This document shows, in pieces, positions 34,100 through 45,774 of a DNA stretch of 64,000 bases (positions are counted from its first letter, which is position 1; each line of letters begins with the position of its first letter). Both the position numbers and the translations under genes were made by a program. The stretch lies in contig CM065323.1 in the NCBI GenBank assembly GCA_033032175.1, forward strand, positions 744,001 through 808,000. Direction: 5' to 3'. This stretch comes from Saturnia japonica (lineage: Eukaryota > Arthropoda > Insecta > Lepidoptera > Saturniidae). The notes below the pieces were generated by a model that worked only from the letters and a program-made list of their open reading frames with translations, was not told where the DNA came from and did not search any database.

Positions 34100-35640
34100 T
34101 TGTGTAATCCACTATTATTATTGAGTTTCTTTTTTACCTTCGTGTGTTACCATATCACGTTCAGACGCATCGCCATTTTACATCAGGTTATATGGTGGTC
34201 AATAGCAAGAATAGCAAGCGTATATAAAGTATATTGTAGTGACGGAGTGAACATTTTCAAAATTAGATTACGAGATATTGAGTTACAGGAGAAAAGACAG
34301 ACCGGGAGCTTCGGTCACTTTTATAAGATAGAAAATAAAAATATATATACTTGGGTCTTTTAACCAAATTAATGTAAGTGATCTAATCGTTTTCTAATAT
34401 TGACTTTGCTTTGAAAAGGTGGTAATCTTAGTGATAATAGAAACAACAATTTGATTTATTTCATATGTAAATATCGGGGACGTTCTGTTGCTTTAATCTT
34501 TAATAGGTCCCGTGTTCTAACATCGTATGTAATGAAAATGGGATTGTGTTAGGTATACTAACTTGATACAGTACACAATTACACACTTATAGCCCATTTC
34601 TTGGAAAAGAATCAAAAATGTAAACAAACCCACAACTAACCAATTTCTCTTCTACCACTCACTTATTGAATTAGAAATCACGTTAAAACTGTACATTAGG
34701 CATTTTAAACATTGTTAACGGTTGAGATAGCAATATAATATTAGTTATATTTATTTTGTACGTGTAGCAACACTGCCCTTTCGATGTCTTCCGAAGTATC
34801 ATGTGTTGTATTGTGAGTTGTGTTGAGCTCTCTAGAATAAACGGTTTACTGTATAATCCTGCCTGTTTATTAACTCCACCCAATATTAACAATAACAATA
34901 ACATACTTATTCATTAAAAAACTTTTTGTCGAAATTTTATTTTTGTCAAACGTAAACAATACGTAAAATGGTGTTGTCATGTTATACAACACATCAAATC
35001 GATAGAACTCGTTACAATAACTAGGAGAAAAAAATAATTTTAAATTAAAATGTTCTTTAATGTTGGAAAAAATATTTCGTTTATAGTTAGAGATTTAAAA
35101 GCATGACAAAACAATTTAAGAGAAGCTTTTCACACTATGAGAACAATTTAGGAGAAAATATGGTCTCCTTCACGGATTATTGTTTTTATACGCTGGTTGC
35201 TGGATAGAGAAATATGACTAATCTGAGCGGGTATTAGTTCGAAAAAAAAATGTACTGAGCTCTGTGAAGCTGCCAAGTTCCGAATAGCTTCAGGGCTCTT
35301 AAGGCTAACATTTGCAAGCTCAGCAAAGGGTCTACAAGCAACAGGCAGCGAACGTAAGATTGGTAGTTACGAACATTTGTACTACGAGAATAAGAAAATT
35401 TTATAATACAAGAATCAATTTACAATCTTCTCTATTATTTATTCACAATATTATCTAAACGCGATATCTAATATAATATGCAGTTTTGTTAAAATCCGCC
35501 AGCAGTTGCCGCGGAATTCATGTGCAATGGAAAAAAAATGGGACGTCTTTAAATGTTATTATTACATTTAAAATAGTTTTTAAGAAATCTTTTTGGATCC
35601 AACATTTGAATGCTTTTGGAGATATATAGTCATAAAAGTT
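34100..35640. other. No recognisable gene
   Basis: AT-rich. ORFs at 34097-34363 and 34683-34904 lack domains and coding bias. Just before it, at 34,000-34,080, a CTCGG/CTCGC-rich patch stands out but has no partner in the window. Confidence 0.45.
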
Positions 35641-35649
35641 GGCAATGCC

Positions 35650-35985
35650 CTGAACTATAAACCCCTCACTATTATATCCATGGAATTGGTCACGTGACTT
35701 GTTTGTTTATACTGTTCATTCCTTTCGAAGAAATGGACTATACAATACATTCCAATTAAGTTTTTGTATTGTAGAGAAAATTCAATATTATTAAATCAAG
35801 TCGTCAATAAATAATTTTTCGGGGGTTTCACTGGCTAAACCTTAAGAGACACATCAAAATATTGTATTATAGAGCTGTAAGTTGTCTCGTAAGGTTGATT
35901 CACAGTAACCATTTGTGACTTGTTTGTTTACACATTTAGTTCCTTTGGAAGGAATGGACTACAAGTACACTGATTAATTTAATTA
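35650..35985. repeat. Old tandem duplication, ~221-bp period
   Basis: GTGACTTGTTTGTTTA at 35,694 recurs at 35,915. Both copies are followed by a short AT stretch, TTCCTTT(C/G)GAA, AATGGACTA and a TACA/AATTAA end. The downstream parts remain alignable over about 70 bp. Non-coding and unassigned. Confidence 0.6.
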
Positions 35986-37469
35986 TAAAAGCGTCGACGT
36001 CACTCTGTTGTGTCTAGCTCAAAATATTGGCTTTTGTTTTTCTAGGACTATAAAATTGTATAATAATAAAAGTCTCTTAGCTTGTGAACATAAAGGGACA
36101 CTCATCATTCAACGTCTGACGTGGCGTGCGCACAGACTTCGTGGCAAGATCGATTTACTTCCGTGACACTTGGGTTCCGTTTCAGTTATAACGCACGGAT
36201 GGCTTTTTGACGTTTCTATCACGTAGATTTCGTGTTCACTCTTTATAAATATATGTACACACTTACTTGAATTTATTTCGTCGCAGATCAATTAGTCTTC
36301 TATATCAGTATGAATAATAATTAAATATGGCTAGTTTGATTGATATTTAGATCTCGATAATAAACCATTTAAAATAATCCCTTTTAAGGAATGTAGATAA
36401 AAATTCCAGTCCAATTTCAATAAATAAATGGGAATAAGGCCAAGTTGCCTGTTATGTTTCAAAATTTTATATGAAAACTGTTAAATTGTATTAAAATGTT
36501 TTTCTTTTAAATTTCAAACCGGTCCTATGTATTTATTATATGTGTAAATTAGTTGTTGTTCTGAAGTACTTCTTTCCAATTTAATTTGGAGCTTAAACTT
36601 ATTATTACAAATACTATGAATTAGTTACCAGTGATGCAGAAGTGAACAAGATAAAGTGAGTTAGCGAAAACTGGGGGAAACTTGCAAGCGAAGATGTCAT
36701 CGTGTGATTGACGAGACAAGGTGACAACTGCTTTTCACGATTCCACACAATTTTCTTTTTGTGCGACACTTTTCCTCATTACCTCCGACTGTTTATATTT
36801 TATTAAATATTTTCGATCGCCTAGATGATTAAATGGCTTCGTCTCGCGGTCCAATCTCTAAATTGAAGCTATTACTGATTCCGAAGGTTCTTTTGCCCTT
36901 TTTCGATAACAAAGCAAAATAGCTTTTATTTGAAATATTGTACGATGGCTTTTGATCTCATTGCTTTAAGCATCTAACAAGGTTATTTCTCAGATAACAA
37001 ACACTGGAGCGCCATCACGTTTATTTTGCGGCTCCGGTTGCAAATAAAGACTATACATTTAAAATAAACGTAATAGTTTGTTGGTATTTTGTAAAAAAAA
37101 GTAAATACTTAAGGTTTGGTTGGTTGGTTAGTTTAAATGAAAGATGGAAAAAACTGGGAAAAAATCGAGTAGGTATGTACTAGGATATCATACAATCAAA
37201 CTTATTATGTAATTTGCACACCCTTTAATGCGTCTGCCAACTCAATCAGTATATCTGCGGTGTGAAACGATGTGCACATTCCGACGAAGAGCTAACTTAA
37301 TCCGTATAGCAAAATATATATCTCTGATACTCCAGCGCGGCGCGGCGCGGCGTACCGACAGAGATGTGACATGGTGAATGATTTATCGAACACCGTATAG
37401 GAACCTTTCAATATATTGACTGTTAGATAATGTTTCCATTTTAGGGGTTAAAAGCATTATTGTACAGCA

Positions 37470-37493
37470 ATTGGTAATTTTAAAATTACCAAT
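37470..37493. repeat. Perfect 24-bp palindrome
   Basis: ATTGGTAATTTT is followed directly by its exact reverse complement, with no loop. It could be a protein-binding dyad, a relic of an inverted insertion or chance in AT-rich DNA. Confidence 0.8.
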
Positions 37494-37659
37494 ACTTAAC
37501 TATGGGATAGCGCTATAGACGCGCCATTGCAACTACCTCTGTAAACGCATTTAAGTCGCATAGAATGTATGTCTAGTCTATGCGCAACATTTAGCAATGC
37601 TCGCAACCGCTATACTTTGACATCGTAACTAAAATATCATTCCTAATTCCTCGTTTTAT

Positions 37660-37870
37660 TCAGGTAAACTCCCATTTTTAAGAGAGGATGGGCACAGCCC
37701 GTCTGGTGGAATAGCTCCACCCTACAGAAGATCGCGACTAAATAACCCTGCGTTGTGTTCCTGCGGTGAGTAGGGTTTCTAGAGCTCCATGGGGGTATTT
37801 AATGTCGTCAAAGCGCTTGTAATACCTATGTAGTACGAGCCGAAGGCGTGTTTGCCACCTTTGTAGTATT
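37660..37870 (+). repeat. Dispersed repeat R-D, copy 1
   Basis: Carries GTCTGGTGGAATA, AGATCGCGACTAAATAACC, TTCCTGCGGTGAGTAGGGTT, AGAGCTCC and GTGTTTGCCACCTTTGTAG. The same series is found in reverse at 42.84-42.97 kb and forward at 45.6-45.77 kb. Likely a LINE 3' region or SINE; the class is undetermined. Confidence 0.75.
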
Positions 37871-38085
37871 AAAAAAAATGGAGTTACAACGTGATTGGTT
37901 AATGGGTGAATATTAGCCTGCTAAATTTTATATGTATATCTTTGATGCTTGAATAGTTTATCTGCCTACGTATAAAATTAAGAAAAGAGGTGAATATACA
38001 AAATGTTCAAATTTAAATTTTTGATATGGTAACAATATGAATTAGAACGAAATCCATTATAGTAAAAGTAAAACAAATTCTTGTT

Positions 38086-38314
38086 ACCCGACTGTGAAAA
38101 AAGAGGGTTATGTTTTCGAGCGTATGTATGTCTATTTCTTTGGCACGCTCTGTATCCTAAACGGCTTGATGGATGTTTTAATATACGAGGTGTCGTTAGA
38201 TTCGTCTTAATTTTGAGAGTGACATAGGCCACATAATATTTAAGAACGGGGTCAGGAAATCTAATAAAAAGCAAAAATAAAAGAAAATTGTGAAGTGTTT
38301 TGTTGCAGTCGGTT
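38086..38314. repeat. Small non-coding element with short inverted ends
   Basis: Starts near ACCCGACTG and ends near CAGTCGGTT, inverted ends around ~230 bp. The body includes AAAAGAGGGTTATGTTTTCG, CGTATGTATGTCT, CCTAAACGGCTTGATGGA and GTCGTTAGATTCGTCTTAAT, wording I recall from repeats widespread in lepidopteran genomes. Non-coding; the relation to the 22.9-kb element (AACCGACTTC-type ends) is one of style rather than sequence. Confidence 0.55.
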
Positions 38315-39009
38315 TCTTGTTTCCATTTTAATAATTTTGCTTGTTTTTAGTTTGTAATGTATTTCAGTATTAAAATCTCCTATACACATAATATAAAACG
38401 TGGACTGTAGTCATTATCTCCTTGTTGTTATTGTCTTGTTATATATCTAATGGCACAGTTTTCGAAGATGTTTTTTTATATTATTTTATTTTCTGAAGTA
38501 CTTAATTTTCGTGATGAAAATAATGTAAGATATAATATATGTTATGTAATTAATATGTTGTACATTTTAAAATGACAATCTCTTTTTCATAAAATTCATT
38601 TCCAGAATCCATTTCGAATAGAATTTTCATGACTTCCAATAGAACATTTTATCGATGCCTCGCTTTAAACGATCGGAATATTATTTCACTGCTTTCAACA
38701 TTATTGTCAAATTTTAATTCGCATCATCGGTCGAATTCTATCTTTTACAGATATCGGTTTGCGTTTTGCTATATTATTATTATTACACAGCACTCTAAAA
38801 TGCGAAATGTCATTGTCCTTTAAATCGAGAAGTCAAAATCAAAAACAATTTTTTGTTACTGTTTTTTACTCGGAAAACTTGTGGCTTACACTTATTTCAA
38901 GAGCTTATCTTTTATGTAAATATGTTCTTTTTTAAAGCGATTCGTTTTATTTATTTATAAACGCTGTTAATATATATTACATGTCGATATATATAAGAAG
39001 TGTAAGGAC

Positions 39010-41140
39010 AATGAAAGGATTATTATGTTGGGAGACTTTACTTTAATGGATGGGTAGGTGTGAAGCGTGATGGGTATGAAAAGGTTTTAGGCACTTTTGG
39101 TGATGAGAGGATTAACGAAAATGGTAAAAGATTGCTTGATGTATGTTTGGAGTGGAATCTTTTAGTAGCGCATAGTAAAAGAAGAAAGCGTGACTGGATT
39201 GGTTAGCAGCAAAGGCTAATCTATGAGTGTAAAAGTTAATATTAGAGGATGTGGATAAGGCAAGAAATGTTTACAAAACGGTGAAAGGGTTAGTGAAAAA
39301 TGTGGTTAGTACGAAGAAAAAAGAGCGGAAAGATGAGTTTGACAGAAGGCTCTCTGATAATTTTCGAGCCAATATTAAAGTGTTTTGGAAATCGATTAGT
39401 TTAGCTCGAGGAAAGACAACAAACTCAGAGTTATCTAAAATCAGAGGCAAGGATGGAAGTATTATAAAAGGAGAAGAATATGTGTTGAAGAGATGGAAGG
39501 AATATTTTCAAAAATTTGTTTGAAAGGGAAGAGGTGCTAGCGCCATTGGAAGTACCTGCTCTTGGAATGAACGAAATTGAACCTGACAGCATCATCAGTA
39601 TGGTAGAGATTATGAAAGGATTAAAAAGTATGAAATCTGGTAAAGCTGCGGGGTATGACAGGGTGTCTGTCGAAATGTTGAAGGTTGGACAGGGTGTGGT
39701 AGCAAGTCAGTTGTACCGCCTTTTCAACTTGTGTTGGAGAAACGGTCGGGTACCGGGAGACTGGCGCAAGGCTATGATCGTGCCGTTATAAAAGGGAAAG
39801 GGTTACAACAAGACTGTAAAAATTACCGCGGAATTAGCCTTCTCACTATTGTCGGCAAACTGTATGCTAAGGTAATAATTGAAAGAGTTATGTTAGAAAC
39901 AGATGATATAATATGGGATGTACAATGTTTTCCTTAAGGTGCATAATTGAAAGACATTTGGCAACAAACCAAAAAGTTTTTTGTGCTTTCTTGGATTTAG
40001 AAAAGGCCTATGTCAAAGTGATGAGGAATGAGTTGTGGTTGGCCTTGTCTAGGCATGGGGTTGGCGGGGATCTGATACAAGCATTGAAATCTCTCTATGA
40101 GGATTCCAGTGCTTGTGTTAGAATAAATGGAGCATAAACTGAATGGTTTAATATCCAAAAGGGTGTCAGACAGGGATGTGTAGCGTCTCCATGGCTGTTA
40201 AACCTATTCGTGGATAATTGTCTAACAGATTTGAAAGAGAATTAATGTGGACTGAGAATGTACGAGTTACTTGTCAAATGTTTTCTTTACGCTGATGATC
40301 AAGTTTTACTTGCATCGTCGGCTAAGGATTTGCAAGCGATGGTGACTATTATGAATGAGGCTTTGGAAAGAAAGGGAATGAAAGTAAATGCAAAGAAGAC
40401 GAAAGTTTTGGTGTTTAAAAAGGAAGAAAATTTGACAGAAGTATGTGTCCGGATTGATGAGGATGAACTAGAGCAAGCAAGTGAGTTTATATACTTGGGA
40501 TCGATGTTTACCAGGGATGGAAAGTGTGAGAGAGATATAGGAAGAAGAGTAAATGCCGGTAATATGGTGAATGGGGCGTTGCACTCCTTTATGAGCAGCC
40601 AGAGTATTTCTATGAAAGCTCGTTTGGCTGTGCATAGAGGAGTGTTGGTTCCAACACTCATGTACAGAAGTGAAAGCTGGGTGTGGCAAACAAATCATGA
40701 AAGTATAATAAATGCAGTAAAAATGAGAGCGCTAAGTGAGGTATGTTAGGAGTGAAATCGAGTGACAGGATAAGAAATAGTGTGATAAGAGAGCTTTGTG
40801 GTGTGAAAGAAGATATAGTCACACGGATTGAGAAAGGGATGCTTAGATGGTTTGGGCATGTCGAGAGGATGAATGAAAGAAGAAAGACTAAACAAATTTA
40901 TGATGTGAGTATGAAAGGAATCGTTGGAAGAGGAAGGCCTAGACGAACATTTATCGATCAAATCGGAGACGTTCTGAAGAAAGGTAAGGTCAAGAGTGCT
41001 CTAAACCGACGAGCATGCATGAAAAGATTAATGAATGTCGAAGAAGCGAAAGAGGTATGCCAGGATCGTAGCAGGTGGAAGGACGTGGTCTCTGCCTACC
41101 CCGTTGGGAAATAGGCGTGATTTATGTATGTATGTATATA
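39010..41140 (+). mobile_element. RTE-like LINE, 5'-truncated and decayed
   Basis: Begins inside the endonuclease (GDF...NGWVGVKRDGYEKVLG), skips the endonuclease/RT linker by an internal deletion near 39,180, then carries a broken reverse transcriptase and a short 3' UTR ending in (TATG)n/(TA)n at 41,122-41,140. Short simple-repeat tails are characteristic of RTE-clade LINEs. A second 3' copy lies at 22.4-22.6 kb. Confidence 0.85.
39251..41114 (+). pseudogene. RTE-like reverse transcriptase, at least five frame breaks or stops
   Basis: Read across frames, the protein shows the non-LTR RT motif order: SGKAAGYDRVSVEMLK (39,640), NYRGISLLTIVGKLYAKVI (39,825), FLDLEKAY with the first catalytic Asp (39,990), GVRQGCVASPWLLNLF (40,160), and FLYADDQVLL with the catalytic YADD (about 40,285). 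The thumb-like YLGSMFTRDGK and RRVNAGNMVNGAL follow, then a C-terminal RWFGHVERM, GRGRPRRTFIDQIGDVLKKG and WKDVVSAYPVGK end. Breaks: frameshifts near 39,520, 39,790 and 40,745, and stops near 40,135 and 40,245. The conserved motifs survive, so decay is moderate. The active-site YADD is intact but the protein cannot be made as one chain. Confidence 0.9.
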
Positions 41141-41561
41141 TATAGTAAAAATGTGATTTTCATAAATATAGAGATGTCACATGAAATTTGAGTGAGCGTA
41201 TCCCCAGAGCCACGGTCAACCGTTTTGAACACAAAACATTAACTTTCAATCAATTCCTTCCAATAGAATCGTCCCGAGAACCCGATAAATCTCGGCAGAG
41301 CTCATCATGACGTAAGCACAACCCGGGTGACAATTTATTGAGATATAAGTCGGGTTCGGATCTGTTAGGCCCTTAGGGCTGCCCGCAAGCGATGCCCACC
41401 TAACTTGGTTTTATTATCATTGTTATAACATATTATGTTACATACGTATACATACATTTTAATTATTCGAAATCTGCCGCTGGCCTTTCGTTTATGAAAT
41501 TCTTTGACTATTCGATAAAATTCTCGGAGTCGCGTTTCATTTTTGTGTTAGTTGTATTTAC

Positions 41562-41775
41562 TAGCTGTGCCCGCGGCTTCGCTGGCTTGGACGACAGAGG
41601 AACGTGTAATGCTTATAAAAGTCGTAGTTTCTTAATACTTTAACACCACTTTTATTGAATGAAGATATCGTTTTTTTTTTTGGTAAGGTGTAAAAAAAAA
41701 TTTCAACATCTATGCAGTAGTTTTTGTGTGATGCGCGCGCAACGATAAACCTCGATAATTTTCTTTATATAGGTT
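41562..41775 (+). repeat. LINE-type repeat remnant
   Basis: Starts ACTAGCTGTGCCCGCGGCTT, then CGCTGGC, a phrase I recall as a hallmark of a very abundant insect repeat related to RTE-like elements. It continues with poly-T/A runs, TTTCAACATCTATGCAGTAG and ends near TATATAGG. Non-coding. Confidence 0.6.
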
Positions 41776-41779
41776 AAGA

Positions 41780-42825
41780 ACTGACAATATTAATAAAATG
41801 TTTACAGTTAAAGTCAATTTAAGGTATTTATCGTATTACTAATTAAAGTCATCCACAACATGCGTAAGTAAAAAGCAATTATAAGACTAAATTTATATAC
41901 GCAGAAAATAAACGTTGAAAACATATAAGTTCTAATAATACATAACAATAGAAACACATATAATTTGAAAGTTATCATAAAAATACATTGATAAATTAGA
42001 ATTGGTGTTTTTAAATTATTATAAATCAAAAACATAAATCAGGTTGTGAGATCAGATATATAATGTATCGTTTTAATTTTATTTCTATTGTCATATTGAT
42101 AGTTAGTCGAATAGATTGTTTTTATTATTCACCCTTGTTTACGTACCTAGTCCAATAAAATAGTTATTTTGCATTGGTAACAATATCCGCATTGTACTAA
42201 AACTCTTAAAAATCTAGGTATTTTAAATCGCTGAGAACTTTACAAATAACCAGTGCATAATTGAATATCTAGAAACGACATAATTATCTATAGTTTGTGT
42301 TTGGTTAGAATACATCCACAGCAGAGCAATATCTATCGGATTACGCCGACGCCCAGAGGCAGTGGTCCAGACTCTAGCCGACGCGACGTGAAACGCGTTA
42401 TAGGATTAATGTTCTGTCATAGTCGATATACAATTGCATGATATATTGATCATTGCATTGTATTTTACCGAGTTCCATGCAACACTGTGCCCAGTAAATA
42501 GAAGCATTTAAGTAACTGAGGAACACGTCATATTAATATAAATATAAATTAAATGCGACTCGACACTTGAGTACGACTCGACCGATTTTTTAGTTATATA
42601 TATTCTACATAAAGTTTTTAGGAAAAATAATAATTTAAAAGTTACCTGAAGAAACTGAAATTGCTTGTTTCTTTTTGATTTTTTATGAACTCGCGACCGT
42701 AAATCATAATCAAATGATGGATATTCGTAACTGTTATTTGTTTTGTTCGTTATGTTTCTGGAAAAGTTTTCAGGAAATATCGGGATCGGTAGATGGCGCT
42801 GTGGCCAAACTATTGACTATACCAT
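41780..42825. other. No recognisable gene
   Basis: AT-rich with no exon-like block. The ORF at 41814-42035 (minus) is Ile/Phe/Leu/Tyr-rich, as expected for translated AT-rich DNA. Confidence 0.5.
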
Positions 42826-42829
42826 AGCT

Positions 42830-42975
42830 ATCACAAGCGCGTTGCCGACCTAGAAGCCCGCTACCCTGAAAAGTTCTGGAAACCGTACTCACCGCAGGAA
42901 TAAGCACATGGTTATTTGACTGCGATCTTGCGTGGGGTGAGGGGGGGGGGGTATTCCACCAGTCGGACTGTTCTA
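42830..42975 (-). repeat. Dispersed repeat R-D, copy 2
   Basis: The minus strand repeats the R-D series (GTCCGACTGGTGGAATA, AAGATCGCAGTCAAATAACC, TTCCTGCGGTGAGTACGGTT). A run of 12-13 C on that strand (plus-strand G run at 42,939-42,951) interrupts it, probably replication slippage inside the repeat. Confidence 0.75.
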
Positions 42976-43689
42976 AGTACAGAGAAATCTGTAAAGAAAT
43001 TTCTCTGTGCCGTACCCTCTCTCTGTTAACGCTTTAACGCCCGTCACATCTGATCAGAACATAAATATATTGTTTTCTAAGCGCAGCGTTGTTAACGCGC
43101 GCTAATGCGTGTTTATCTGAACATGGTCAAACTACTCGTAATGTATCATGTTGTAATTCTATCACTTCCATATTATTTTTGGTAAAAATATTTTATTAGC
43201 GATAACTGCGTACATTCTCTTGAGTAATATGACTCGCTGTTGAAACGTTTAGATGTTTGCCAGATTATGTATGACGGTTTCCAAACGATTTTTTTTTGTC
43301 ATCATTGTACATCCGGACAAGACTATACATTTTTGTACAGATAGCGTTAATTTACGTAATATAATATCTTAAACTTAATACTTAAGTGCACTTACACTCA
43401 CCGATAACACCGTAGATATCATGTCTTCGATAATTAATTTTCTTTACATTGTTTTAATAACAATTTCAAAGTAAATGAATAAAGTGGTTAAAACTTCATC
43501 AATTAATATTTGCGTTTTAATTACGTTACATTAATTTAGTAACCGAGCGAAGGTAGACTTTACGTTCCATATAATTGCAGTAAGCAAACACCTTGTAACT
43601 TTTTCATCTTTAGACTTTTTTGTAACTATTATATGTTCTTGTATGTTCTTCTGGTTATTTTGAACAAATATATGCTTCTCATCTGGTGT

Positions 43690-43860
43690 TTAGTGCAACA
43701 ATATCTGGGCGACCGAGCTGTGCTCGGTGTCTTATAAAAAAAAAAAAAACACCTATCTAGGCAAACTTGGAATGTAAAACATTATCTAAATGCAAAGTTT
43801 CATCGAAATCGTTGGAGTCGTTTCCGAGAATTGCTCACTTAATATAATAAGATAGTTTTA
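43690..43860 (+). repeat. LINE-type repeat remnant
   Basis: Contains CTGGGCGACCGAGCTGTGCT, then CGG, an A14 run, and AAAGTTTCATCGAAATCGTT followed by GGAGTCGTTTCCGAGA, the same 'Aatcgttggagccgtttccgaga' type of end as in many insect RTE-related repeats. The family assignment is from memory. Confidence 0.55.
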
Positions 43861-44116
43861 AAACCAACGGATTGTGTGGGTGTTTAAATGCGATATTGCT
43901 ATCAATGTTTTCATATAAATAAGTTAATATCATTACTGATTTAAAAATAATGATTTATCACATGAAATAAACAACAAATCCGCTCTATATAACTATTCGC
44001 GAAAGACATAACATAAATATAATTATGTAATAAATAAGAACGTAATAGATGATGGAGAGATGTACGTATAGATATTACACGAAACTTTGTCAATGGAGAG
44101 CTGCCAATAATGTTTA

Positions 44117-45237
44117 GTATACACGAAAACTATTTATCGAATGTACTCTGTGATACGCCATTGGTTTTGTTTCTTATGGATAAACATTTCTGTTTCTAGA
44201 TACTAATGTGTATACACGAAAACTATTTATCGAATGTACTCTGTGATACGCCATTGGTTTTGTTTCTTATGGATAAACATTTCTGTTTCTAGATACTAAT
44301 GTGTATACACGAAAACTATTTATCGTATGTACTCTGTGATACGCCATTGGTTTTGTTTCTTATGGATAAACATTTCTGTTTCTAGATACTAATGTGTATA
44401 CACGAAAACTATTTATCGAATGTACTCTGTGATACGCCATTGGTTTTGTTTCTTATGGATAAACATTTCTGTTTCTAGATACTAATGTGTATACACGAAA
44501 CTATTTATCGTATGTACTCTGTGATACGCATGGTTTTGTTTCTTATGCGATAAACATTTTGCTATCTAGATACTAATGTGTCATATACGAAAACTTAATT
44601 TATCGTATGTACTGATGTGATACGCCATAATGATTTTTTTCTTATGGAATAAACATATAAATCTGTTTCTATATAACTAATTCGCGTATAACGAAAACTA
44701 ACATCGAATAGTCTGTGATACGCATTGTTGTTTCTTATGATAAATATTTCTGTTTCTAGATACGTAATAGTATGATGGAAGACTATTTATCGTATAGTAC
44801 TCTGTGATACGCCATTGTTTTGTTCTTATGGATAAACATTTCTGTTTCTAGATACTAATGTTTAGTATACACGAAAACTATTTATCGAATGTACTCTGTG
44901 ATACGCCATTGGTTTTGTTTCTTATGGATAAACATTTCTGTTTCTAGATACTAATGTGTATACACGTAAACTATTTATCGTATGTACTCTGTGATACGCC
45001 ATTGGTTTTGTTTCTTATGGATAAACATTTCTGTTTCTAGATACTAATGTGTATATCACGAAAACTATTTATCGTATGTACTCTGTGATACGCCATTGGT
45101 TTTGTTTCTTATGGATAAACATTTCTGTTTCTAGATACTAATGTGTATACACGAAAACTATTTATCGTATGTACTCTGTGATACGCCATTGGTTTTGTTT
45201 CTTATGGATAAACATTTCTGTTTCTAGATACTAATGT
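44117..45237. repeat. Tandem satellite, 12 units of ~93 bp
   Basis: Units begin GTATACACGAAAACTATTTA and contain GTACTCTGTGATACGCCATT, GGTTTTGTTTCTTATGGATA and TTTCTGTTTCTAGATACTAA. Start points read from the sequence are 44117, 44210, 44303, 44396, 44489, 44580, ~44686, ~44770, 44865, 44958, 45051 and 45145, so the period is exactly 93 in eight of the steps or very close. Outer units are nearly identical. Units 5-8 (44,489-44,864) have many small insertions and deletions. Units differ at one diagnostic site (TATCGAATG or TATCGTATG). No ORF and no dyad spacer pattern, so it is not a CRISPR. Confidence 0.97.
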
Positions 45238-45604
45238 TAATATGATTTCTTTTGTATTATGTTTTTAGGATCGCTCAAGTTTTATGTTACTAAGTAGTTA
45301 AGTCTCGTGCTCACAAAGGTTTATTTAAAATGGAATGCTAATGAATTTTTAAATATTATCATCCAAAACGAGTTTACGTACCTTTGAGTTTACATAGGAC
45401 CTTTGTAGTAATATACATAAAAGCCTAATATATTTACTTAGTTATTATGTTTTAAAAATACCTTTTCATTCAAAACATTTCGCTCATGTTTTAGGAACAC
45501 GATGTACACAGGCCGATAAATGATCACCAGTTAATGTTACCGACAACCTGTTTGAAATATTAAAACCTTTTGAAAATTCATTTACTTAATTAAATTCGTT
45601 GTAC

Positions 45605-45770
45605 GTTTTTAGAGAGTTATGGCAAAGAGATCGCAGCCGAATAACTTTGTGTCGTGTTCCTTCGGTAAATAGAGTTCCCGGAGCTCCACGAGGAAGCGTT
45701 CACAGGCTACGATAACCGTTTATGATCACGCGGGCCGTAAGCTTGTTTGCCACTTTAGTTGAACAAAAAA
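45605..45770 (+). repeat. Dispersed repeat R-D, copy 3
   Basis: GATCGCAGCCGAATAACTTT, GTGTTCCTTCGGTAAATAGA, GAGCTCCACGAGG and CTTGTTTGCCACTTTAGTTG follow the order of the 37.7-kb copy, with more divergence. Confidence 0.65.
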
Positions 45771-45774
45771 GAAT

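Noticed and set aside
40299..40961. Minus-strand ORFs within the RTE-like element
   Set aside because: Antisense shadows of the reverse transcriptase reading frames.
44117..45237. Repeat array considered as a CRISPR
   Set aside because: Repeats are 93 bp and directly abutting, with no unique spacers; the surroundings are eukaryotic.
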